64,000 bases of DNA from G963663315 sp965116335 (GTDB lineage: Bacteria; Pseudomonadota; Gammaproteobacteria; Arenicellales; Poriferihabitantaceae): assembly GCA_965116335.1 (NCBI GenBank), contig OZ220677.1:1116001-1180000 (forward strand). The letters run 5' to 3'. This document shows, piece after piece, positions 1-7,242 of the stretch. Position 1 is the stretch's first letter. Each line of letters starts with the position of its first letter. The position numbers were made by a program, and so were the translations under genes. Under the pieces are notes generated by a model. That model was not told the DNA's origin, searched no databases, and saw only the letters and a program-made list of their open reading frames with translations.

Positions 1-443
1 TGAAACACTTCGGCATAGCCACCCAGCGATGCCACCCCTTCCTGAATACGAGCGCCCCCTGAGTCGTTGATACCGATCAGCGGGGCACCCACTTTCATCG
101 CCTGATCCATTACCTTGCAGATTTTCTCTGCGTGCGCTTCCGACAGGGAACCACCGAACACCGTAAAGTCCTGGCTGTACACGAAAACCAGCCGTCCGTT
201 GATAGTGCCGAACCCGGTCACCACGCCATCACCGGGGATAGTTTTGTCCTGCATGCCGAAATCGGTACAGCGATGCTCCACGAAGATGTCCCATTCCTCA
301 AAACTGTCTTCGTCAAACAGGATGTCGATTCTCTCTCTGGCGGTCAGTTTACCCTTGGCATGCTGGGCTTTGATACGCGCCTCTCCGCCACCGAGCTTGG
401 CCAGGGCGCGCATTTTCTCAAGCTGTTCAATTATTTCAGACAT
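1..443 (-). CDS. pccB: Propionyl-CoA carboxylase beta chain (carboxyltransferase), partial
   Basis: Only the N-terminal ~147 codons lie in the window; the gene runs off the left edge. The reading frame opens with MSEIIEQLEKMR and contains GKLTARERIDILFD, VFGGSLSEAHAEKI and LIGINDSGGARIQEG, all typical of the biotin-dependent acyl-CoA carboxyltransferase beta family. It transfers carboxyl from carboxybiotin to propionyl-CoA to give methylmalonyl-CoA. The ATG overlaps the end of the upstream mutase gene by 8 bp (ATGTCTGA), so the two are translationally coupled and act in sequence in propionate, odd-chain fatty acid or branched amino acid catabolism. Acetyl- or methylcrotonyl-CoA carboxylase cannot be excluded from the fragment alone, but the mutase neighbour makes propionyl-CoA the likely substrate. 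Confidence 0.88.
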   Translation of the reverse strand, partial: MSEIIEQLEKMRALAKLGGGEARIKAQHAKGKLTARERIDILFDEDSFEEWDIFVEHRCTDFGMQDKTIPGDGVVTGFGTINGRLVFVYSQDFTVFGGSLSEAHAEKICKVMDQAMKVGAPLIGINDSGGARIQEGVASLGGYAEVF

Positions 444-2622
444 TCATCTGTTCGGCGTGTTTTTCCAGAAGTTCAAGAATACGTACAGCTGCTTGCGGGA
501 TATTGGTGCCCGGACCAAAGATAGCAGAGACTCCGGCCGCATACAGCGCTTCATGGTCTGCCGGAGGAATCACGCCTCCGCAAACAACCTGTATGCCGTC
601 ACAGTTGGCGGCTTCGAGCTCGGCCATCACCGCTGGTACCAGAGTACGGTGCCCACCAGCCTGGGAGGAGATGCCGATGACATGAACATCGTTTTCTATG
701 GCCTGATTGACGGCCTCGACCGGAGTCTGGAACAGGGGGCCGATATCGACATCGAACCCCATATCAGCGAATGCGGTAGCAATAGTGCGAGCACCACGGT
801 CATGACCATCCTGCCCCAGCTTGACCACCAGCATGCGGGGGCGGCGTCCACACAGCTTCTCAAATTCCCCGATTCGGGTCTTCAACATATCAAATTCCTG
901 GTCGCCCTGCCAGGCTCTGCCATATACCCCACCCAAGGTTCCCGGCTGTGCATGATGCCGATTATATACCGACTCCAGCAGATCGGATATCTCGCCGACA
1001 CTGGCACGGGCGCGAGCCGCCTCAATGGTTGCGGCCAACAGATTGCCCTGTCCGGTCACTGCGGTTTGTTTCAGGGTTTCAAGAGTCGCGCGAAACCGCC
1101 CGGGATCACGGTTCTTACGGACATTTTCCAATCGCCTGATCTGGGATTCACGCACCGCATGGTTGTCCACCACGAGAATGTCGATCTCGTCTTCCTCTTC
1201 AATCTGATACTGGTTGACGCCAACAATAATCTCTTCGCCCCGGTCAATCCTGGCCTGCCTCTTGACCGACGCTTCCTCAATACGCAATTTCGGCAACCCG
1301 GCCTCCACTGCCCGGGTCATGCCGCCCATCTGTTCGACTTCATCAATCAGACTGTCGGCTTCCCGGATCAGGCTATCAGTCAGACTTTCGAGATAATAGG
1401 AACCACCCAGCGGATCAATGACATGGGAGATGCCCGCTTCATGATTGAGGATGAGCTGAGTATTTCTGGCAATGCGCGCGGAATTTTCCGTTGGCAGAGC
1501 GAGCGCCTCATCGAAGGAATTGGTATGCAGCGACTGGGTTCCGCCCAGTACTGCGGCCAGCGCCTCAATCGTGGTACGAACCACATTATTGTAAGGGTCC
1601 CGGCTGGTCAGGCTGACTCCCGAAGTCTGGCAATGCGTCCGCAGTTTCTTCGATGCCGGGTTCGATGGAGAAAAGTGTTTCTCCATCAGGGCTGCCCACA
1701 GGGTTCTCGCGGCCCGCAATTTTGCGATCTCCATGAAGAAATTCATGCCGATGCCGAAGAAAAAGGACAACCTCGGCGCGAACTGGTCAACTTCCAGGCC
1801 GCTGGCAATGGCGCTACGCACGTATTCCACCCCGTCCGCCAGAGTATAGGCGAGCTCCTGCACGATGGTGGCGCCAGCTTCCTGCATGTGATATCCGGAT
1901 ATCGAAACCGGGTTGAAACGGGGCATGTTACGTGCGGTATAACCAATAATATCCGATACAATTTTCATTGACGGGCGCGGTGGGTAGATGTAGGTATTAC
2001 GCACCATAAACTCTTTCAGGATGTCGTTTTGCAATGTGCCAGACAGCGCGGCCTGGTCAATGCCCTGCTCCTCGGCAGCCACAATAAACATTGCCATGAC
2101 TGGCAACACGGCGCCATTCATCGTCATGGAAACCGACATCCTGTCGAGTGGAATCCGGTCGAACAGGATCTTCATGTCCTCGACCGAATCAATCGCCACT
2201 CCAGCCTTGCCGACATCGCCCGCGACCCTCGGATGATCGGAATCATAGCCACGGTGAGTCGCCAGATCAAACGCCACCGATAATCCGGTCTGCCCGGCCT
2301 TCAAGTTAGCCCGATAAAACGCGTTCGATTCTTCTGCGGTAGAAAATCCGGCATATTGCCGCACAGTCCATGGGTGCCCCGCATACATGGTCGCCCGCGG
2401 GCCACGGGTGAACGGCTCACTCCCCGGCAACGAGGACAGATGGGCAATTTGATCCAGATCCTCGGCGGTATATAGAGGTTTGATCTCAATGCCTTCCGGG
2501 GTATGCCAGTGCAAATCCGACAGACTCCGCTCCTTCAACTCGGATTCGGCGCGTCTTTGCCAGTCATCCAGGTCGGCTGACGCGGGACGGCGGGCGGGCG
2601 GCTGATGGGTGGAATCACTCAT
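436..2622 (-). CDS. scpA: Methylmalonyl-CoA mutase (B12-dependent, single chain)
   Basis: 728 residues, the normal length for the large catalytic mutase subunit. It interconverts (R)-methylmalonyl-CoA and succinyl-CoA with adenosylcobalamin. The N-terminal barrel carries the family signatures FTRGPRATMYAGHPWTVRQ and FDLATHRGYDSDHPR. The C-terminal cobalamin domain carries the lower-axial-ligand motif DGHDRG at residues ~605-610, followed by the GISSQAGGH segment. Because both domains are in one chain, this is the ScpA/human MUT type rather than an isobutyryl-CoA split form. It overlaps pccB downstream by 8 bp and follows the MetX-like gene after 27 bp, so the set reads as one minus-strand operon feeding propionyl-CoA to succinyl-CoA. 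I saw no MeaB/ArgK chaperone gene or epimerase in the window. Confidence 0.95.
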   Translation of the reverse strand: MSDSTHQPPARRPASADLDDWQRRAESELKERSLSDLHWHTPEGIEIKPLYTAEDLDQIAHLSSLPGSEPFTRGPRATMYAGHPWTVRQYAGFSTAEESNAFYRANLKAGQTGLSVAFDLATHRGYDSDHPRVAGDVGKAGVAIDSVEDMKILFDRIPLDRMSVSMTMNGAVLPVMAMFIVAAEEQGIDQAALSGTLQNDILKEFMVRNTYIYPPRPSMKIVSDIIGYTARNMPRFNPVSISGYHMQEAGATIVQELAYTLADGVEYVRSAIASGLEVDQFAPRLSFFFGIGMNFFMEIAKLRAARTLWAALMEKHFSPSNPASKKLRTHCQTSGVSLTSRDPYNNVVRTTIEALAAVLGGTQSLHTNSFDEALALPTENSARIARNTQLILNHEAGISHVIDPLGGSYYLESLTDSLIREADSLIDEVEQMGGMTRAVEAGLPKLRIEEASVKRQARIDRGEEIIVGVNQYQIEEEDEIDILVVDNHAVRESQIRRLENVRKNRDPGRFRATLETLKQTAVTGQGNLLAATIEAARARASVGEISDLLESVYNRHHAQPGTLGGVYGRAWQGDQEFDMLKTRIGEFEKLCGRRPRMLVVKLGQDGHDRGARTIATAFADMGFDVDIGPLFQTPVEAVNQAIENDVHVIGISSQAGGHRTLVPAVMAELEAANCDGIQVVCGGVIPPADHEALYAAGVSAIFGPGTNIPQAAVRILELLEKHAEQMNV

Positions 2623-2649
2623 AGCAACATCGCGAGGTTTGAGTAATCA

Positions 2650-3648
2650 TCAGTCCAGCAACTGGCGGATATTGGCATCCAGAAAATCGGTAAATTCGGG
2701 GTCGTTGCCGGGAGAAGCGACGCAATGCCCCCAGGGGGATTGATAAACCTTCAGTTGTGCGCCGGGCACATGGGCCGCCTCGATTTCGTTGTCGGCTGGC
2801 CTGAAATACAGGTCGCGGTCACAAGCGATAATGATCGTTTCAGCCTTGATCAACGACAGCGCCCTCTCGAAATCACCGCCGTAGACTGGATTATCGCTGA
2901 TATCGCCCCGTTGCCAGGTATCGAGTTTGCACAGCAGGTCGTTGGCATCCCAGGCCAGGTGATCCGATTCAAAATCCTGCAGCAAAGCCTCGGCACTGTC
3001 GAATCCCAACTGCCGGAACAGCCCCTGCCGGTAGAAAGATTGGGAATACGCCCAGCCAGCATAAACCCGGCCAAAGGCTTTCAGCCCGGCTACCGGCGGC
3101 TTGGAATAGTCCCCCTGATTAAAGGTCTGATCGGCAGTCAATGCAGCCTTCACTCCTTCCAGGAAAACCTGATTGTGAACCGATGTTTTGGCGGAACCAC
3201 AAACCGGCAGAATCGCCCGCACCTTGTGCGGATACTGCGCTGCCCATTGCCAGGACTGACAACCTGCCATGGACCAGCCTGCGACCAGCGCGACCTGCTG
3301 TATATCGAAGCGTTCCTCAAGCAATCGGTTCTGGGCATAGACATTGTCATACAACGTGACCACCGGGAAGCGCGGGCCGTCATGGGGAGGTGGGGTATTG
3401 CTTGGAGAGGATGAATAACCATTCCCGAACAGATTGATCGAGATAATGAAATGTCGATCCGGATCAATCGCCCGGCCCGGCCCGAAAAAGCCCTCATTAC
3501 GGATATGCGTTCCAGTATAGAATGTCGGCAACACCACCACATTGTCACGGGCGACGTTCAATTCACCATAGGTCTTGTAGACCAGTCTGGCAGGGCGCAA
3601 CACAGCCCCGCACTGCAATTCAAGATTCTCGATAGTAAACGTCTGCAT
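2650..3648 (-). CDS. Alpha/beta hydrolase of the homoserine O-acetyltransferase (MetX) family
   Basis: 332 residues from the ATG at 3648; upstream in-frame TTG (3687) and GTG codons could extend it by 10-13 residues and would overlap the copper-chaperone stop. The fold family is shown by the substrate-entry segment YKTYGEL, the nucleophile elbow GWSMAG (GGSMGG in canonical MetX), and late Asp and His candidates in IACDRDLYF and WGHCVASPG. MetX enzymes acylate homoserine using an acyl-CoA. The altered elbow and the position between a copper chaperone and propionyl-CoA genes make true methionine synthesis doubtful. It may be a related acyltransferase or hydrolase acting on another acyl-CoA. Family assignment is firm; substrate is not known. 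Confidence 0.75.
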   Translation of the reverse strand: MQTFTIENLELQCGAVLRPARLVYKTYGELNVARDNVVVLPTFYTGTHIRNEGFFGPGRAIDPDRHFIISINLFGNGYSSSPSNTPPPHDGPRFPVVTLYDNVYAQNRLLEERFDIQQVALVAGWSMAGCQSWQWAAQYPHKVRAILPVCGSAKTSVHNQVFLEGVKAALTADQTFNQGDYSKPPVAGLKAFGRVYAGWAYSQSFYRQGLFRQLGFDSAEALLQDFESDHLAWDANDLLCKLDTWQRGDISDNPVYGGDFERALSLIKAETIIIACDRDLYFRPADNEIEAAHVPGAQLKVYQSPWGHCVASPGNDPEFTDFLDANIRQLLD

Positions 3649-3683
3649 GGGGATATGGTTGGTCAATGTCGGAGTCACGTGAG

Positions 3684-4166
3684 TCAATGCGTATGCTTAT
3701 GCACGTTCTGGTCAGTGCTTATCATCACCATCACATCAACCGCTCCCGCTTTCTCGAACTCCAGGGTGAGCGGGAACATTTCTCCTTCGACCAGCGGTTT
3801 GACAAGGTTGATCAGCATAATGTGCGTAGCGCCCGGTTTCAATTCAACTGCGCCTTGCGCGGGAATCTCGACGCTCTCTGCTTTCTGCATTTTCATCTGC
3901 CCGTCACTATGGATCATATTGTGAATCTCCACCTGCTCAGCGATCGGTGAATGGCCGCCGACCAGATTATCTGCATGGGCATCATCCTTTGCGTGATTGC
4001 GAATCGTCAGATACGAGGCACCATTGACCGCAACCGCAGGCAATGGTAGCGCCCACGCATTTTCTATCACTATTCGAGGGTGGGTCTGTGCCTGTGCCGT
4101 GAATGAAAAAACCACAAGACAACCCCCGACAAACAGGGTATGCAACAGGATAAAACGTGACTTCAT
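3684..4166 (-). CDS. Periplasmic copper chaperone of the PCu(A)C family
   Basis: 160 residues with an N-terminal signal peptide (hydrophobic run ending near AQAQ). The metal site of PCu(A)C proteins is recognisable: EIHNMIHSDGQMKMQ supplies His and Met ligands, and a GATHIMLINL segment supplies the second His/Met pair. The C-terminus is His-rich (HKHTH). Such proteins carry Cu(I) in the periplasm, classically to the CuA site of cytochrome oxidase. The stop overlaps the frame of the downstream MetX-like gene. The gene is divergent from phnA, with about 100 bp between them that must hold both promoters. No cytochrome oxidase or SCO gene is in view, so the recipient is unknown. Confidence 0.85.
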   Translation of the reverse strand: MKSRFILLHTLFVGGCLVVFSFTAQAQTHPRIVIENAWALPLPAVAVNGASYLTIRNHAKDDAHADNLVGGHSPIAEQVEIHNMIHSDGQMKMQKAESVEIPAQGAVELKPGATHIMLINLVKPLVEGEMFPLTLEFEKAGAVDVMVMISTDQNVHKHTH

Positions 4167-4194
4167 GGTTACTCCAGATTATCAGGCAAGTAGA

Positions 4195-4235
4195 ACAAAA
4201 TCGTTATTTACGGGTTATTATCGTATAATCGGCGG
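4195..4235 (+). promoter_or_regulatory. Candidate sigma70 promoter for phnA-phnY
   Basis: A perfect TATAAT lies at 4224-4229, about 41 bp before the phnA ATG, in the gap between the divergent copper-chaperone and phnA genes. The matching -35 region (around 4201-4206, TCGTTA) is weak, so activation by a regulator is possible. No dyad resembling a known phosphonate or Pho-box array was seen. Confidence 0.3.
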
Positions 4236-4270
4236 CAATTTGGAAATCCTGATCACTCACATCCTGGCCG

Positions 4271-5590
4271 ATGCCATCTAACAAACCTGCCGTCACTGTC
4301 AATGGTCGAGAATATGCCTGGCCACAACAACCCGTCGTGGTGATCTGTGTTGATGGCTCAGAACCTGACTATATCATCGAAGCGGTGCGGGCGGGAGCCA
4401 TGCCCTGGATGGCGCGATTGCTCGGCAGCAGCCAGATTGAGTCCGGCAGGGCGGACCAACAGAACACGGACGGACGCGGCCTCGATTTGCGGGCGGATTG
4501 CGTGATACCCAGCTTCACCAACCCGAACAATATGTCCATCGTCACCGGAGTTCTGCCGGAGGTTCACGGCATCTGCGGGAACTTCTATTATGACCGGGAT
4601 ACCGGAGCTGAGGTCATGATGAATGACCCGTCCTTACTACGCGCTCCCACCCTGTTCAAGGCATTTCAGGATGCCGGTGCGAAAATCGCCATTATCACCG
4701 CGAAAGACAAGCTCAGGCGACTGCTTGGCAATGGCTTGTGCCTGGATGGCAGCCGTAACGGCAATGCAGCGATCTGTTTCTCATCGGAGAAATCCGATGA
4801 AGCCGACCTTTATCATAACGGCATCGACAAAGTGGTTGAGAGGGTAGGTATGGATGTGCCCTCGGTCTACAGCGCCGAACTTTCGGAGTTCATTTTCAAG
4901 GCCGGAGTAAAACTGATGGAGTCCGTGCGCCCGGATATCATGTATCTGTCCACAACAGACTACATCCAGCATAAGTTCGCTCCCGGCAGTGTCGGCGCCA
5001 ACCGCTTCTATGCCATGATGGATGATTACTGGAGCCAACTCGACGACTTAAACGCAATCATCGGTCTGACCGCAGATCACGGCATGAACGCCAAGCACGA
5101 CAGCGACGGCCAACCGAACATAATCTACCTGCAGGATGAGGTGGACCGCTTGCTGGGCGCGGGCAATGGCAGAGTTATACTGCCGATCACCGACCCTTAT
5201 GTGGTTCATCATGGGGCGCTCGGTTCCTTTGCCACTATTTATCTTGAAGATGCCACCCGGCTGGAGATGCTAGCCTCCCGACTTGTGGAGATTGCAGGTA
5301 TCGAGCTTGCACTTTCCAATGCGGACGGATGCGCACAATTCGGGCTGGCCCGTGACCGCATGGGCGACCTGATCATACTGTCGGGTAAAAATACCGTGAT
5401 CGGGACCAGCGCAGACCGGCATGATCTTTCCGGCCTGGAAGTCCCGTTGCGCTCGCACGGGGGAATCAGTGAACAAACCGTACCATTGATTTTCAACCGC
5501 AGGCCGGGTCAGCCCCTGGATCTCAACCGACTCGACCAACTGCGGAATTTTGATGTGTTCGACATCGCTCTCAACCACCTTACCGCTTGA
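4271..5590 (+). CDS. phnA: Phosphonoacetate hydrolase
   Basis: 439 residues, alkaline-phosphatase superfamily. It hydrolyses phosphonoacetate to acetate and phosphate, breaking the C-P bond. Visible active-site elements are the first metal Asp in VVVICVDGSEPDY (D28), the nucleophile Thr in CVIPSFTNPNNMS (T83), the metal Asp/His pairs in STTDYIQHKF and LTADHGMN, and later His residues in VVHHGALGS and LRSHGGIS. This pattern separates PhnA from general nucleotide pyrophosphatases. It is followed 43 bp later by phnY on the same strand, giving the two final steps of the phosphonoacetate route. No phnW transaminase or LysR regulator lies nearby. The gene supplies phosphorus and acetate from phosphonates. 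Confidence 0.93.
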   Translation: MPSNKPAVTVNGREYAWPQQPVVVICVDGSEPDYIIEAVRAGAMPWMARLLGSSQIESGRADQQNTDGRGLDLRADCVIPSFTNPNNMSIVTGVLPEVHGICGNFYYDRDTGAEVMMNDPSLLRAPTLFKAFQDAGAKIAIITAKDKLRRLLGNGLCLDGSRNGNAAICFSSEKSDEADLYHNGIDKVVERVGMDVPSVYSAELSEFIFKAGVKLMESVRPDIMYLSTTDYIQHKFAPGSVGANRFYAMMDDYWSQLDDLNAIIGLTADHGMNAKHDSDGQPNIIYLQDEVDRLLGAGNGRVILPITDPYVVHHGALGSFATIYLEDATRLEMLASRLVEIAGIELALSNADGCAQFGLARDRMGDLIILSGKNTVIGTSADRHDLSGLEVPLRSHGGISEQTVPLIFNRRPGQPLDLNRLDQLRNFDVFDIALNHLTA

Positions 5591-5633
5591 GTTCGAGCGG
5601 GTTTAAGCCGTCTACCCGAACAGGAAAATCCCT

Positions 5634-7073
5634 ATGAAAGCCTCCGCCCCCAGTCATCGAAAAATGTGCATTGCGGGGACGCTCGTGGACGGGGACACAG
5701 GCCAATCAGTTGAAGTCCAGAACCCTTTTACCAACGAAGTGGTCGGCGCGGTTCCGCGCGCCAGCCGTAAACAGGTGGCGGATGCGTTCATGGCAGCGAG
5801 TGCTTACCGGCCACAACTGAGTCGCTATCAACGCCAGCAAATCCTGTCGAAAACCGCACAGTCACTGGCTACAGAGAGGGATCGGTTCTCGGACCTGATT
5901 ACCGCCGAGTGCGGCCTGTCAAAAAAGGACAGCCTGTATGAAGTCGGACGCGCCTGCGATGTTTTCAATCTGACCAGCCAGTTATGTATTCTGGATGACG
6001 GCGAAATTTTTTCCTGTGACCTGACCCCGCACGGCAAGAGGCGAAAGATCTTCACACAGCGTGAACCACTCACTGCCATCTCGGCGATTACGCCTTTCAA
6101 TCATCCACTGAACATGATTTCCCACAAGATCGCTCCGGCGATTGCAACCAACAATTGTATGGTGGCCAAACCCACCGAACTGACTCCGTTGACCGCGTTG
6201 GCGCTGGCGGAGGTACTGCTGGAAGCGGGGCTGCCACCGCCGATGCTGTCTGTCGTGACCGGCCTGCCCGACGACATCGGCGACGAAATGATCACCAATC
6301 CGCATATCGACCTGATTACCTTCACCGGCAGCGTTCCGGTCGGTAAATATATCGCCGCAACCGCTGGCTACAAACGCACGGTACTGGAGCTCGGTGGCAA
6401 TTCGCCGTTGATTGTCATGGATGATGCGGACCTCGATGAAGCTGCGGAAATGGCGGTGCAGGGTGCCACCCGTAATTCCGGGCAGCGATGCACTGCGGTG
6501 AAACGTGTATTGGCAGTTGATTCTATTGCCGATGAGCTTGCCGAGCGAATCACCGAAAAGGCCGCCCGACTCAAATACGGCGACCCGATGGATGCCGATA
6601 CCGATGTCGGCACTGTGATCACCGAACAGGCGGCGATTCTGTTCGAGGCGCGGGTAAATGACGCCATTGACAAAGGCGCGAAGCTGTTATACGGCAACGA
6701 TCGCCAGGGCGCGGTCTATTCGCCCACGGTACTCGATCACGTTCCGTTTGACTGTGATCTGGTGCGCGAGGAAACCTTCGGCCCGCCGATACCGATTATC
6801 CGGGTAACGGGTATTGACCACGCCATCGAAGTCGCCAACTCGACGGCTTTCGGGTTATCCAGCGGAGTCTGCACCAACAACCTGGAATACATCAACCGAT
6901 TCGTCAATGAGCTGATGACCGGCACCGTCAACATCCGCGAAGTGCCCGGATACCGTACTGAGATGTCGCCGTTCGGCGGTATCAAGGATTCCGGCCTCGG
7001 CTACAAGGAAGGCGTAATCGAGGCGATGAAGAGCTATACCAACATCAAAACCTTCTCACTGCCCTGGGGATAG
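5634..7073 (+). CDS. phnY: Phosphonoacetaldehyde dehydrogenase
   Basis: 479 residues, NAD(P)-dependent aldehyde dehydrogenase superfamily. Catalytic Cys286 sits in NSGQRCTAVKR and the general base Glu252 in LELGGNSPL; the FTGSVPVGKYI stretch is the cofactor region. Next to phnA, the expected reaction is oxidation of phosphonoacetaldehyde to phosphonoacetate. The ATG at 5634 starts MKASAPSHRKMCIAG and fits family length. The pair phnA-phnY lets the cell use 2-aminoethylphosphonate if a transaminase (PhnW) or a PbfA-type lyase is encoded elsewhere. An ordinary succinate-semialdehyde-type dehydrogenase is the alternative, made less likely by the neighbour. Confidence 0.9.
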   Translation: MKASAPSHRKMCIAGTLVDGDTGQSVEVQNPFTNEVVGAVPRASRKQVADAFMAASAYRPQLSRYQRQQILSKTAQSLATERDRFSDLITAECGLSKKDSLYEVGRACDVFNLTSQLCILDDGEIFSCDLTPHGKRRKIFTQREPLTAISAITPFNHPLNMISHKIAPAIATNNCMVAKPTELTPLTALALAEVLLEAGLPPPMLSVVTGLPDDIGDEMITNPHIDLITFTGSVPVGKYIAATAGYKRTVLELGGNSPLIVMDDADLDEAAEMAVQGATRNSGQRCTAVKRVLAVDSIADELAERITEKAARLKYGDPMDADTDVGTVITEQAAILFEARVNDAIDKGAKLLYGNDRQGAVYSPTVLDHVPFDCDLVREETFGPPIPIIRVTGIDHAIEVANSTAFGLSSGVCTNNLEYINRFVNELMTGTVNIREVPGYRTEMSPFGGIKDSGLGYKEGVIEAMKSYTNIKTFSLPWG

Positions 7074-7100
7074 CAGCCACAACGGTCTGCCCCGCACCCC

Positions 7101-7125
7101 GTCATCCCGTGAATAACGGAATGAC
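7101..7125 (+). terminator. Hairpin downstream of phnY
   Basis: A 10-bp stem (GTCATCCCGT at 7101-7110 pairing with ACGGAATGAC at 7116-7125, one G-U-type mismatch) closes a 5-nt loop, 28 bp after the phnY stop. There is no U-tract, so it may be a processing or mRNA-stabilising hairpin, or a member of a dispersed GTCAT-type repeat family, rather than a true intrinsic terminator. Confidence 0.4.
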
Positions 7126-7168
7126 GAAATGATTGCCAACCATACACTGGATGTCAATTCTTGCTCGC

Positions 7169-7198
7169 GGTATAGGCTTATACCCCCTGATGGGGTAT
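7169..7198 (+). promoter_or_regulatory. CsoR/CstR-like operator ahead of the RND efflux operon
   Basis: Two overlapping perfect dyads: GGTATA-GGCT-TATACC at 7169-7184 and ATACCCC-CTGAT-GGGGTAT at 7180-7198. G/C tracts flanked by TAT/ATA are the usual form of operators for the CsoR/RcnR/CstR family of metal- and persulfide-sensing repressors. The site lies 45 bp before the first gene of the TolC-fusion/RND operon. No CsoR-family gene is in the window, so the regulator would act in trans. The assignment rests on motif resemblance only. Confidence 0.45.
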
Positions 7199-7242
7199 TA
7201 TCATGCTGCACATAAGATTAAAAAATTCGGGCTTTGAGTCTC

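Noticed and set aside
115..1971. 618-codon open frame on the plus strand opposite the mutase
   Set aside because: It is fully antisense to methylmalonyl-CoA mutase and pccB, has no recognisable domain, and such long shadow frames are common opposite GC-rich coding genes.
2725..3414. 229-codon plus-strand frame opposite the MetX-like gene
   Set aside because: Antisense to a gene with clear family motifs; its translation has no domain and a composition typical of shadows.
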